Positions 43,557-58,936 of a stretch of DNA of 64,000 nt are shown here, in pieces. Under the pieces are notes generated by a model. It did no database searches, was not told where the DNA came from, and saw only the letters and a program-made list of their open reading frames with translations. The position numbers were made by a program, and so were the translations under genes. The stretch is from positions 1 to 64,000 of the forward strand of contig JAYKXP010000015.1 in the NCBI GenBank assembly GCA_037176845.1, given 5' to 3'. Each line of letters begins with the position of its first letter. Position 1 is the stretch's first letter. Source of the stretch: Paramarasmius palmivorus (taxonomy: Eukaryota > Basidiomycota > Agaricomycetes > Agaricales > Marasmiaceae).

Positions 43557-46500
43557 ATGAATCCCACCTCGCAAGGACCACCGGAGAAGACGAACAAAAA
43601 GGTTTCTCGAGGCAAGTTTTACATGGGAGGCTCCTTAATTCAACACTGACACGTATCTACGGCAAAATTCAGCGTGTAACACTTGTCGACTGAAGCGGAA
43701 AAAGGTCTGTCCTTTTGATTACGCTTACACACAGTAATTGATGAGCCTTTTGCGCGCAGTGTGATGGACTAGAGCCTTGTTACTTTTGTATCGAAACAAA
43801 AGTTGAGTGCTGCTATTCCAGAGAGCCTCGTCGTCGTGGACCGCCTTCTGGTTATCTCAGATATACTGAAACAAGAGCAGCATTGTTGGAGACCCTATTG
43901 GGGCACCTCATCCTCAGCTCGGCATCTTCCATCAAGACCTTGGCTGACCTTTTACTCGAATCAGTCAATACTCTTCGGTCAGAATCCAAATCTTGCACGC
44001 AGGACGTCTGGGATTTGCACAAAAGCGCATGGTTATCGACGGAAGCTGCTCGGGGGTTGGATGAATTGGCCAACACCTTTTCTCCGTTTCCTCAGCGGAC
44101 GGAACAGGATTCATTTGCAAAGCCATTACTTCCTACCACAGCTGGCACCCCAGCCAAAACCGATGATGCATCGTCACCCCCCGTGAAGCTTAAGTCTCCC
44201 CCTACTGATCAAGACGTCAAGTCAAAATCAGTTTCTTTCGCCATTCAACCGGAACCTACCGACCTCCTCCAGGACACATTAAGGTTGACACCAAGAGAGT
44301 CATTTGAACGTAGTCAACCTCTTCAACAACCATCACAGCCGACCTCTTCAGCTGGTACCCAATGGGCCCAAAACGACGTCGATGATGCGGTAGAACTTTC
44401 AGATATGACCTCTCCAGCGACTGAATCCCATGTCAATGGACGTGATTTCTCAGGGACCTCACCTGGCAATTCAGGGCCTCTGGAATTTTCGGGTTCAGGC
44501 GAACCTTTGGACGTGCAGATGATGGATATAGGAAACGCTGTCCCGCAGACGCTATTGGAGCAAACAGGTGATGCGGCAGACATCCTTATGTCTGCTGTCG
44601 ATTCCAGTAGTCTGGGTGATATTGGTTCATACACAGGAAGTTATTGGTATGTTCACTTCTGTGCTTTACAGCAGTATATTGAAATACCCTTAGGCGGACT
44701 GCGGAGCTGGCTCTTTCTGAGCTTTCTGTGCTACCCATCGATAACTATGGTAGCGGAACGCAAAGCTACCCCAACTCGGCTTACGAATTGGAACATGCTT
44801 CGAACATGCAAAATTTTGACTCATTCGATTCCCACCATACGGGGTCGATTACTCACTTCCCCTTCCCATCCACGCCTTCTGCCTTCGCAACTTCCCCTCC
44901 GTCATATCCTTTGTCATCCAATCTTACTTCGGCATCACTCGGAACCATAACCACACCTTCATCTTCTCATGGAGCACAGTCTTCCAGCACCGGCTTCTCT
45001 GAATTATTCTCATCGCCTGTTCAAGTGCCCAACGAATCTGTGGATCTACCGCCCTCACACATCGTCTCAGCTCTTCTCGATGTGTATTATGGCAATGTCC
45101 ATGTCTCATTCCCATTCTTGCCTCCAAGAGAGGGGATGAACGTCGCCCTTAGCCATGGCGAGGGCGATGTGAGCATAGGGAACGGAAAACCTCTAGACGA
45201 CGGAACGACGTGTCTCCTTTTGGCTCTTTGTGCATACACTGGAAGATTGGCACCTGGTATGAGCATTGGTCTTGGTCTTCGACCTGATCTAGCCGGGAAA
45301 GCATCTAGGGCAGAGGGTGCTCTGCATGATGTGCTTTCCAAGGGTTCAGGGAAAGATGACGGTGATAGGCGGATTCCTGATCCGTCTGGACCGAATGAAA
45401 CAGGAGATGATCGTTTAGGGTTTGCTTTTGGGCGTGAAGCAGGGAAGATAGCTGCAGATCTGTGGTACGAGAAAGCAAGGGAAGCTCTGAATCCTCTGCT
45501 CAGAAAGCCAGGCAGACTAGAGACCGTACAAGCTCTTCTCTTACTTGCGTTGAGAGATCATGGCAAGGGCGCAGAAAGCCAAGCCTGGCTCCTTGTCGGT
45601 GTGTAGTTCACGACACTTTTTGACCCAACTATGTCTAAGATCGTGCATAGGTTTGGCCATACGAATGGGTCAAGAACTTCAATTATCCAGCTTAGGTACA
45701 TCATCAGCCGATACTTTGGATTCTCTGTCCGAGGAGGAAAGGCAACAACGCCAGAATGTCTGGGCTATTTCCCTCGTACTGGACATGTTTCTTTCCCTTC
45801 AGCTAGGGAAAGCGCCTGGAGTGGCCGATTGTCTCCGGGAGGCGTATAGCGTAAAGCTCGTCACCGCCGGGAACCCTACGACAAACTATGCCCATTTTCC
45901 ACCAAAACTACCGGATACAGTGTTCCTTCACACCTATGAGTTGTGCCAGATCATTTCTCGCATCAACTTTTACTTGTATCTCGGATTTGGTCCACAAATC
46001 AGAGTCGTTACTGGGGCATCGTCGAGCGATCTAGTGAGCATTTCGCAAGAAAAATTGTCGATATTGCGAACGGAGCTAGATATGTGGCACCAGTCATTAC
46101 CCATGCAATATCGGATTGCGATTGGTCATCAGCCGGAAAGAGATGTGCTGGAAATCAACATGTATTACCATGTCGCCCTAATATTGTTGTATCGCCCATT
46201 GTAAGTGTCCACACCCAATTCGTGAGATTAACTTACACTGACCTCTCGCGTAGTATGAAAAACGAAGGCCTGGAGTACGCAAGGGAAGCATATCTCGACG
46301 CAGCTTCTACATTTAGCGTGTTACTGGAGAAATATAAGAATCTATATTATACTCCCCCGGTGCAGCATACGCAACCGACCAATGCTCCGTCCACTTCAAG
46401 CTCTGCGCATCCACCGACTCCGACCCCAGTGCCTGCTATATACTTCTCAAATCCAAACATGATCTTCCTGATATTCACCGTCGCCCTTGCTCATCTGTCA

Positions 46501-47121
46501 GGACATCGTTTACGGCGCAATCAGCAAGCCAATCCTCAACGCCAATCTAAACCTTTCCAGGATCTGCAAACGCAGCTTCATCTGCTCAATTGCCTGGAGG
46601 CATTGAAGGCAATCGGTGGTACATGGGAACTATCGAGACGTTGCTGGAAGACTGTCGATCGACTGATGAAACTGGAGGGCTTGAAGCCAGGCCAGAATGG
46701 TAGGCTCCCTGCTACTGCCCATGACAATCCCATGATGAGTGATGGGCTGGGAAAGAGGAAGAGGGAAAGGGTCGAGACAGACGAGCATTCGCCATCATCT
46801 CAACGACAACGGAATGACACGTATGCCGTGGCCTCGTCGGCAACAGGTTCTGGCTCATTAAGCGCAACATCTTCGAGCAAAGTTGGACAATCTCATACGA
46901 ATTGGAACGTTCCCATCGAGGAACCTACCAACATGTTTGACTCAAGTGTAGCTGATGCTTCACTCGCTGACTACTTCGGACAGTCGTCTGGTTGGTTTCC
47001 AGAGCTTCCCGAACTTCTTGACACAGATCTTTCATCGCTTGCGAGTAATAATGCTGCAGTCGGGGTTTGGGATGGCGAATGGGATAATCGGCTCTGGGAT
47101 AGTGGCACATGGATGAGCTGA
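43557..47121 (+). CDS. Zn2Cys6 transcription factor with Fungal_trans domain
   Basis: The DNA-binding module is split over tiny exons. ATG 43557 (MNPTSQGPPEKTNKKVSR), a GC-AG intron (43612-43672), then ACNTCRLKRKK, a GT-AG intron (43705-43759), then CDGLEPCYFCIETKVECC. This gives the six cysteines C-x2-C-x6-C-x5-C-x2-C-x6-C. YSREPRRRGPPSGYLRYTET is the linker typical of XlnR-like factors. A long Ser/Pro-rich region follows, then the regulatory domain: LPPSHIVSALLDVYYGNVHVS, DDGTTCLLLALCAYTG, WYEKAREALNPLLRKPGRLE, QALLLLALRDHGKGAESQAW, LAIRMGQELQLSSLG, QNVWAISLVLDMFLSLQLGK. The acidic, Ser-rich end (LDTDLSSLASNN, WDNRLWDSGTWMS) could activate transcription. About 950 residues, seven or eight exons. 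Target genes unknown; relatives often control carbohydrate enzymes. Confidence 0.85.
43612..43672 (+). other. GC-AG intron before the zinc cluster
   Basis: Donor CGAG|GCAAGT, acceptor ATTCAG. Removing it joins V-S-R to A-C-N-T-C-R-L-K; an in-frame TAA sits inside it. It is the textbook GC-AG donor consensus. Confidence 0.65.
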
Positions 47122-47370
47122 TAAAGTATATCTTATCCTTATTAGAAAAAATGATGTACCATTCTTCGTGTAAGTCTATCCTTGTAGCTAATTCCTGTAC
47201 GTGCAAGTGTACTACATAAATAATGATCCTACAAATCGAACGCAATTCTTCGAAGTCTCGCGAAGGTTCGTGAGGCAGGCAAGATATCATGATAGATGTA
47301 TACAACAGCTTACATAGAATACAGACAACACGATCAACAAGCAAACTAACACCAGTTTTACAATGCTCAA

Positions 47371-50667
<3,297 letters not shown>

Positions 50668-50770
50668 GATGGTGGGTGAAGGGGAAAAAGATTCGCGCCG
50701 TGACAGGTCGCGTTTGTCACACTTTTCACCCACCTTGTTTGCCTCACTGTGACAGTCAGCTCACTGTCCA
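50668..50770. promoter_or_regulatory. Bidirectional MCM4/ORC3 promoter with E2F/MBF-like sites
   Basis: Only 103 bp separate the two start codons. It contains TTCGCGCC (50692-50699) and GTCGCGTTTG (50706-50715), which resemble E2F/DP (TTTSGCGC) and MBF (ACGCGT) elements used by G1/S genes. No TATA box is evident. The sites lie 25-50 bp from the MCM4 ATG, so they may also be in its 5' UTR. Confidence 0.5.
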
Positions 50771-53496
50771 ATGTCGCCACCTCTGAACTTCGATGATCCC
50801 AACCAGGTATGTTCATGAATCTGTGATTATTCGGTTTCTGAAGATATTCAGTCAGTTTGTTTCATACCTTACAATGATTCTGGTGGGTATGGTCCAAATG
50901 AAGATTTCAACGGAGTTAAACAAGTTTTAGAAGATACCATCAACGAAGACGAAGAAAAGGAGTCAAAAAAGGAGCTCGATATAGATGGCCTCGCAGATGG
51001 CGAAGAAATCAGATGGAAGGCATACAGAGGAGCGTGGACAAGATGCTTGAATCGCATGCAGGTGAGGTCCAAATTATAATTCCACTCGCACTTCTCTTAC
51101 ATTGCCGCAGGAACTTCTCGATGTAATATACAAACCAGTTGTAGCTGAAGTTGTTGAACACATTAGCACCGCCAACCAAGAAGAACTCCCTGGGCTACCA
51201 TACTCTGAAGTCCCTGTCATTACCCTAACAAGTACGGACGAAGCCCACGTTCAATTACCCTGTCTCTAACATTGCTCAACAGGCCCTTCCATGTCACCGG
51301 TATTTGCTCAACAAGTTCTCGCTCAACTGGAGGCCCAAGAACAGCGCAACATCTATACTGCACATTTGCACCCACAAGAATGTACAAACCTTACATCCAC
51401 CCTGAAATCTCTCATCGCGACCTTTACCGCCAATTCGATTAGTGGCGTCGGTGGTACGCAATGTGCCACAGTAATGTTTCATTGTCTCACACCTTAACAG
51501 GCTATAAAACGAGTGGACAAACGCTGGCTGCCTATGACATTCGAGTCCTAGATGCATGGTACCAAGCTCTTCTCAAGAGCTATAGTGCGTATATATACGC
51601 CAACGTGTTTTTTTTGACTATCTAAAGTCTATCTAGGACGGCGCGCCAGTGTCCAACTCATAGTCGTACTCCATGGTTTTGAACAGTTTGATCCCGCCGT
51701 AATGCAAGATTTACTATACATTTGCAGGTCCGTGTTTCGTATCTTAAAATACGTATGACCTCTGATAGCATACCTCAGTCTTTACATCTCTCGGATTCCT
51801 CTAGTATTCATGATCACGTTGTCATGTCCACAGTCTCCTTCATTCCTACATACCACGTACCCTAGGTCAACCCTCACTCTTCTCCGCATTCAAAACTTCA
51901 CCGTCCCTTCCGGAAATCCAGTCTTGGAAAAGATTCTTCTTAATGTACGCGTCCCGCCAAGTATTTCGCCTGAAATGTTACTAACATGTTATGCAGACAT
52001 TTGCCAGTACTGAATTCGAGCCAGACCTCGTCCTCGGCCCAGCCGTATTGGAGTCGACTATTGACTCCTACGTACGTCACAACCCCTCATTTGAGTGTTT
52101 AGTCGACCATATTCAGGTTGGAAAGCCTCTCAATCCGCCGCATGCATCTCACTAATTCCTCGTTGCTTAGCTCGCCCATCTGAAACACTTTTCGACCATC
52201 CCACTCAGCGCTTTACTCCACAACGTTCCTGATGGAAAGCTGGAGGAGCCGTCTTCTTTCAAATTCTTAGAACATCTCGTGGCGTGTTTACATGTACAAG
52301 ACGACGAGGATGGCGGCGTTTCAGACTGGAAGACAAAAAGCGTCGGCGACGTTGTTCGACTTGTCGATGATGCTCGAACTAATTTCTACATGCGAGCTCG
52401 GAAGATCCGGCTGGTTTTTGCACTCCTACGACTTACACAGCACTACTTGGAGGGAAAGGGACACAAAGGCTTCGAGTTACCTCAGGAGAAGGACTTATGC
52501 CCTAGAGACCTGAGGCTACTTATCAAGGTACTGAGGGGTGGCGGCATGGACCGAATGTTGAAACAAGCGAGATTAGTTGTCAGGTATGTGTTTCGAGTCA
52601 TATACAATATTTTAACTGCCTCACTCACAACCGTCCGCAGTAAAATGACGCCGCCCGAGTCAAGTGAATTTCAGGCTAACCTCAAGACATTTTGCGACCG
52701 GCTTCCTGCCGAACTACATGATGAAGGACATCTTGTTCTCGGGCATCTAGACTGTTCCGCCAACGAAGTTGCGGAAGGTCTAATAGAATTCATGAAGTGA
52801 GGTATCGGCACCCTTCATCAGACGATTACTCATGTATTTCTGCTGCAGTTCTCAGCTAGAACACCCTTTATATACAGCAAATCTCTGGCCAGTTTGGTAC
52901 ACTGGAGAGTCACCTTTCCCTTCCGAGGTACATCTCTATTCCTTTTCAACTTCGTCTTCTGACTGACACTCCTCGTTCATAAGACACTCAATCCGTCCGT
53001 CCGTGCATCAGTAATATCCGGTCTACTTCGCCCCAAAGAATTCACCCTGTCGTCTCAAGCTGAACCCGAGCCAGACGAGCTCTGGGAACGTCCCGACACA
53101 AGTATTCTCTTTGCACGCTACCTTGAGAGCGGGAAGATGATCAATGTATACGATTGGTTCGATTCCTTTCACCAAGTGTTGGAGAATCAGCGTAGCCACC
53201 TCAGGAACAAACGAAGGCAAAGGGTATTGGCAGAAAGGAATGCGACACCCGGATCTCCTCGTAAACGCGGATCGCCGAGGAAGAGCGGCTCACCAACGAA
53301 GAAATCTGCAAACAAAGGGAAGCAAAAGGATGTCCAGCAGGAGGAAGTAGATGAGTTAGACGAAGAACAGTGGAGAATGCAGGTTCACGCTCGGTTTATC
53401 CGTGCGTTACATGAGCTAGACTATTTGGGCTTCATCAAGCACACTAAAAGAAAGCAGGACCATGTATTACGAACGGTTTTCGATGTCTCTGACTAG
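50771..53496 (+). CDS. ORC3: Origin recognition complex subunit 3 (ORC3)
   Basis: ATG 50771 (MSPPLNFDDPNQ), then about ten exons. Recognisable order: SVCFIPYNDSG, GEEIRWKAYRGAWTRCLNRM, the AAA-like part with NIYTAHLHPQECTNL, TLAAYDIRVLDAWY, LIVVLHGFEQFDPAVMQDLL, ISRIPLVFMITLSC, LLRIQNFTVP, and the C-terminal ORC3 region LAHLKHFSTIPLSALL, LLRPKEFTL, SILFARYLESGKMINVYDWF, then a Lys/Ser/Pro insertion (RKRGSPRKSGSPTKKSANKG) before the winged-helix end HARFIRALHELDYLGFIKHT. ORC3 scaffolds ORC at replication origins. Head to head with MCM4, which is loaded by ORC, so co-expression is expected. Exon borders approximate. Confidence 0.85.
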
Positions 53497-54186
53497 TGGG
53501 GTACTATCATACATACTCAATATTCCTTCCAAAGCACACTCAGAAGCACAGGCTGTCGGCAGTTGCCGGTGCAATTTGAATTTCGCAAACGCGTCATCGC
53601 CTTCGCTTTTGCTATCCACCTCCACCTGTACTCTTTCCCTCCTTGTTGACCGTAACGGCGCACGATCATTCTTGTAGCATGCGACCTTTCACTGAGCTTT
53701 ACTCACTTGAGAAATCAAAATATTTCAGGGGAGTTTTCAAGGAATTTAGCTAATGGCTCGTCGCGCCAATTCGTAACTTTGGATCCGCCGACCCCGGTCC
53801 TTCTCTTTGTTTTACATTGCATTGCCGACATCTCGCTGCATCTTCGACCTAACTTATGGTTATCTGGAGTATAACATGGTTGGTGCTCTTTATAAACGTC
53901 TTATTCGTATTACTGATTACCTTTTTCACAGAGAACGTGCGCAGGAAGCAATATTGTGCAAACCAGGTTTGAGGAAACTTTTGAACTACTGAGTACGCTC
54001 GGCAAACAAATCAATGCGGGTCGAAGCGACAATGCAGTAAGTTGAATATACTTATGGACCTCCAAATGGCTACACGGGCTCCACAATTGTCGGCGCTCGA
54101 CCGGGTCGGTTCGTCGCTAAACACGTCGTTATAAAAAGAGCCCTGGGACAGTGAACTCCTGAGTCCCTCAAGGCATTAACCCCAGG
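53497..54186. other. Gap between ORC3 and the first DUF6534 sister
   Basis: No gene seen. The right side is the DUF6534 promoter (TTATAAAAAG at 54128-54137). A comparable TATAAAG sits before the sister gene at about 58876. Confidence 0.4.
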
Positions 54187-55750
54187 ATGGACACACCATT
54201 AGTTTCGATACCTCCGTCCTTTGGTGGGAGGTGAGCTCAGTCAACTTCTCCTCTCTGGAGTCTGTACTGATGAACCTTCATCTGAATTTAGCGCTGGTCC
54301 CTTGGTAAGTGTATTAGCTAGTCTTTTCTTGCGCGAATGACAGATTGCAATCTCTGTCTAGCTTCTGGCTTACTTTCTTATCTGGTTTCTCTATGGGATC
54401 CTTTGTGTTCAGCTATGTTAGTGCGCGTTCCAGTGATCAATCAGCTCAACTCACGTCCCATGATTTGCAGATCTATACTATCAAGCCTTCCCGTTCGATC
54501 CTAAATTGCTGAAAGCCATTGTGTACCTCATGTACACTCTAGAGACTATTCAGATCGTCCTTATTACGTACGACGGATGGGACGTTTTCGCTACACACTA
54601 TGGGAACTTGGCAAATTTCGATGATATTCACCACATCTGGTTCACGGGCCCGGTATTGAGTGGAATCGGTGCGTTAGGCATGTATAACAAGTCTACCGGG
54701 CAGACTAAACCTAAGTCCTGCTTTGTTATAGTCAGCGTTCTTGCTCAATTATTCTACGCCAATCGAATCATGACCTTCTCGAATGGTATCGGTGGTCGCA
54801 TTGTCGCCGGGGTCGTCGCCACTGTATGTTCGCTGTCTCGCCCAGGATGCGTATCTTTGACCATTTGATAGATTGCGATCATGCAGTGTTGCGCTGCTGT
54901 CGTCGGCGGAGCACAAGCCCGCCACATTGGGAAATTATCCGAAGTTCCATCTAAGACATACGTCGCCACATCAGTGAGCATGATTTCTGAAAGCTTGATC
55001 CCCGCGGGCACTGATGCAATGTTTATTACTAGGTTTGGCTAGCGGGAGCCGCTACTTGTGATATCCTGATCTCTGGGAGCATGTCATGGTTTGTACGTAT
55101 CCCTTCTTTCCACTGTACAAAAATATGTAACTTCAACCCCTTGCACAGCTAGCTCAGTCGGGCACCATATTCAAAGAGACAAAAGATGTCATTGGTAGAC
55201 TGATCCGTCTGACCATCGAGACCGGCGTAATCACGGGTTTGTTTCCTTACCCAAAACCACCCTGAAGCAGTAGCTCATGACCATTGCTGGTTAATAGCCC
55301 TATTCGCTGTCTTGGACCTCAGTCTCTTTCTCGCATACCCCCAGCACACGTATCACGTCGTCCCCGCTTTCTGCCTCGGAAAGATGTACTCAAATGCACT
55401 CCTTGTCGTCCTCAACAACAGGGCACATATCGCTAATCGACGCAGCCAAGATCGGTCGAGCACGGGGTTCACCACAGGCACTATCAACTTCTCACTGGAT
55501 GCTGTACAGGTTGAGAGTATAATACTGACCCAAACAAGTGCCGGGTCTAGGTCCAGCGTCACCGCGCACGACGCTAGGTTACATCCGGTAGGGAGAGAGA
55601 ATGTCGGTAACCCTTCAATCGGGAGTTTTACGAGCCAGGATGTGAGTCCAGATTCCTTCAACATTAGAGTTTTCGACGTCCATAACAATCTTTCAGGCTG
55701 CCTCGAGTAAATCTGATGCATACGGGAAGCCTCTTCGGGAGGAAGTGTGA
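54187..55750 (+). CDS. DUF6534-family seven-helix membrane protein, sister 1
   Basis: ATG 54187 (MDTPLVSIPPSFGG). Family blocks after splicing: S-A-G-P, LLAYFLIWFLYGILCVQLY, YYQAFPFDPKLLKAIVYLMY, TLETIQIVLITYDGWDVFA, FDDIHHIWFTGPVLSGIGA, VSVLAQLFYANRIMTFS, IAIMQCCAAVVGGAQARHIG, VWLAGAATCDILISGSMSW, TKDVIGRLIRLTIETGVIT, ALFAVLDLSLFLAYPQHTYH, YSNALLVVLNNRAHIANR and a polar Ser/Thr tail ending AYGKPLREEV. The start, exon plan and C-terminal tail match the sister gene at 58937. About eight exons. No biochemical role is known for the domain. Confidence 0.8.
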
Positions 55751-56029
55751 TGGGTTCTGTCTTGTCTGTATCGCTAGTACATCTATAATAATAACGACCG
55801 TAAACCTCTAAGAATAGTTACAGTACAGGACTGTAGATATCAATGAACGATATAACAAATCATGTCTAGTACCAACCAAATGTAGCAAATCGACTGGAAC
55901 TGGACATGGTTGCGAAAAACCTCTACAGGAGCTGTGGCTCCCAAGCTCTAATTCAGTGGGCGCAAGAGGAATCAATCTATAGTCAAAATAAATAACACGC
56001 GACATGTAGACGAATTAGGCAAAAAAGTT
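55751..56029. other. Convergent 3' region, no gene
   Basis: The 3' UTRs of DUF6534 sister 1 (plus) and the OYE gene (minus) meet here. Confidence 0.4.
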
Positions 56030-57637
56030 CTAATTGTACTCCTCCTCAGTATAATCTGTGTATCCCGCCTTCTGTTGTTCAAGGCTGCCCCCAGGAACTC
56101 CAAACAAAGTCGTGAAGTCTGTCTTCTCCGGGTGAAGAGGCTTGCCGTGTTGGATCCTCTTTGCCAAGTCGGGATGCCCGATCCACAGGAAACCAAAGGA
56201 AATCGCAGCAGCTTTGCCATCTACAATGTACAATTAGTAAATGGGAAGTATGTCTACTTGAGAAAAGTCTGCATACCTTTGACCAATTTAGCGCCTTCGT
56301 CCGGGAAGATACCTCCGTTCAAGAAAAGTAAAGAGTTCTTTACATAGGGTCCGTAAGACTCCACGATATCGTGTGGGATAGCTCGTTTCTTCCCTAGAGC
56401 CCAGGATAGTCAGTCAGTTGGGCGGTGCTGTAATATCATAACAAATCACACCCACCGTCGATAGTAGGGTCCATCAGTTCTACGTATCTCACGAGGTTGA
56501 TGTACGCCAATTTGAGTTTGTCGGCTTCTGTAACAAAGTATCTGAAGGTTTCTAGGGTGTCTTCCAAAGACATGCTAGCAAGACACGAGTTTAGAAAAGT
56601 ATAATGCAGATTAACGACAAAACTTACCCTACGTCATTATATCCTCCGGTCGGGTTCAATTTGATCGCGACTCGGTCTGCGCCCCAAACTGAGATGAGCT
56701 CCTTCAAAACTTCCAATCCAAAGCGAGAACGATTCTCGACACTTCCTCCCCATTGGTCGGTACGTTTATTGGAAGTACTATCAAGGAATTGGTGGACGAG
56801 GTATCCATTGGCTCCATGTACTAGGAAGGGTTAGTGTCAGCCTCATCGAGACAGTAGTTGGTGACAACGCACACTCAACACCGTCAAACCCTGCTTCCTT
56901 GGCGTTAATAGCCGCGGTCTTGTAAAGGGCAATTAGTTTCCTTGGGTCGTCAATTTCCGTTGGCTAGGAAAGGGTGCATTGAGTATGACAGTCATGGATG
57001 TAGGGGACCCTGGAGACGTACAGTAACATAGCCGGGTTCACCAGGTAGGAATCGAAATTTGCCTCCTCGAGCTGCAATAGCCGAGGGCGCGTAAACCGGC
57101 TGTGGGGCATTAATTCCGTGAAACATTAGTGGCCGGGATTCGACTTACCACACCAGCGGCTTTCTGCTCGGGCGCGTCTGGGTGACTGACACGACCGACT
57201 GAAGTTCTGTCTAAGATATGATGCGTCTAACTTTGAGATGTCTGCTTACCATGCCAGAGCTGATTGCGTGATCAGTATAATTACCTGCGACCAGAAGAGA
57301 GGAAAAGGAAACGTACCTGCGCGTAAATCACTCCTCCTTCCTCGTGAACGGCCTTGGTGACCTTCTTCCATCCTTCGATGTGTTCGGAGCTCCAAATTCC
57401 GGGAGCGTGGGGCCATTCTGTACCTTGCTGTGCAACTAAAACACCTTCACTGACAATCAACCCTGCGCCGCCCTTTGCGCGCTGTCTGTAATATTCGACG
57501 TTGACATCGTTGGGTACGCTAGTCGGTACAGAGCGGCTGCGCGTCAAAGCAGACATGATGACGCGGTTCCTGAGAGTAACTGGCCCAAGTTTGAGAGGTT
57601 GGAATAGTGAAGATTCGGAAATCGCTTGAGAAGACAT
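56030..57637 (-). CDS. Old yellow enzyme, NADH:flavin oxidoreductase (OYE family)
   Basis: ATG 57637 (MSSQAISESSLFQPLKLG), with the N-terminal LGPVTLRNRVIMSALTRSR, GLIVSEGVLVAQQGTEWPHA, GIWSSEHIEGWKKVTKAVH, LWHVGRVSHPDAPEQ, APSAIAARGGKFRF, FDGVEVHGANGYLVHQFLD (catalytic H-x-x-N pair), NRSRFGLEVLKELISVWG and the C-terminal FGFLWIGHPDLAKRIQHGKP. These are the FMN- and substrate-binding blocks of OYE proteins, which reduce alkenes of alpha,beta-unsaturated carbonyls with NAD(P)H. The family Tyr/Asn acid-donor neighbourhood was not examined in detail. About eight exons. Flanked on both sides by DUF6534 sisters. TATAAAAA lies about 105 bp upstream (57741-57748). Confidence 0.85.
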
Positions 57638-58936
57638 GGTTCGTCGCTGAAAACCAATAAAAACTTGAGAGTTTCAGATAGTTTGTTCGAATAGAGAGAA
57701 AGAACCGATAGTGATAGTGAATTGTGGCTTCGTCGTGGGCTTTTTATAGGGAATTCCCTCGCTGACTTGGTGAACTTTGCAACGCCAGTGCTGACCCATA
57801 CTCTTCGAACATGTTTGATTAGTGATAGCCTTCCACAAGGTGCTAGCATTGTACGCAGCGGCAGAGCGGGGTTTCATTGTCAATGAAATTGCGTAAACTT
57901 TGTCAGAGGACGCGTCGACAGTCCTAGTGGTAGGAAGAGAACTGTGAAACCAGGAGTTGGGGACGTCCGGAGCATCCGGCGTGTTCGGGAGGACGTCCGA
58001 CTCGGAGAATTCAGTACGGAAAGACGAGACGATGAATAATCCAAAATTTTGCCGGGAGCGGACCGGGGCCGCCATTCACCACTTTGCACTTTGCACTTTA
58101 CCTCCATCAGACTCTATTTGTTGGTAAGATTGGTGTTGGGACGAAAAGAGATGAGGTCAAACGCATTACAAAATCCTCTAGCAACCAGGAGCCAACTTGC
58201 CCTTCTAGCACGATTCCCACCACGGCTAGTCTCCTCGTCCTCAAGTTGAGGAGGTTCAAACGATGACCCTGCCAGTCGGTACTCGAAATAAAAACCGTTT
58301 TCCTGGTCATCGTTGGCTTGACGACCTATTGCGCCACTGTAATGACTGTTGAATAGCCCAACACCTTGCACGCAACCATGCAAGTACCAGATAGATTTGG
58401 ATCGCCTCTACCCTCAGGGTGAACTACGAACAATTGTTGCTCACCATCTTCGGCACAAGTTCGCGTCCGCTGCTACCTCCGCCGTCCTAACTCCCAAACT
58501 TACCGCTTTGCCCAGAAGTACAATCGGTCACTTCCTCTATAACCAAAACGACACATCATCATTCCTGAGCGGACTTTTGAACTCCTCAGGCTCGGCACAA
58601 TATATTTTTCAGGTTGTCAAGCCAAGCCGATTTGGGCCTGACTCTCCTGACTCAAGGTATCTGCGTCTTTTCAACCTCTACAAAAGGTCCAAAATATATC
58701 ACATTACGTGGTGACTCTCGCTGACTCTTTTTCTAAGGAGAACACCCACTGCTGGAACTAATAACAATATGGGAGCTCGCGTGTTCGACAGATAGAATGA
58801 ATGTAAAGTTGTCATTCATCGACTTTTAAATGGTTGCACTCGGCCATTACCGGGCGCTAAATCAAGCCGGGTAAATATAAAGGGAACCCTTGTACAGATT
58901 CATACCAGGATACCCTGAAGCCCTTTGACTGTAGGT
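57638..58936. other. Divergent intergenic region between OYE and DUF6534 sister 2
   Basis: About 1.3 kb. Frames at 58049-58266 and 58349-58714 have no ATG-led family signal and look like chance. It holds the OYE promoter and, at 58870-58936, the core promoter of sister 2. Confidence 0.4.

Noticed and set aside
58349..58714. 121-codon plus-strand frame upstream of DUF6534 sister 2
   Set aside because: Starts with TTG, no ATG or family signal, probably promoter region.
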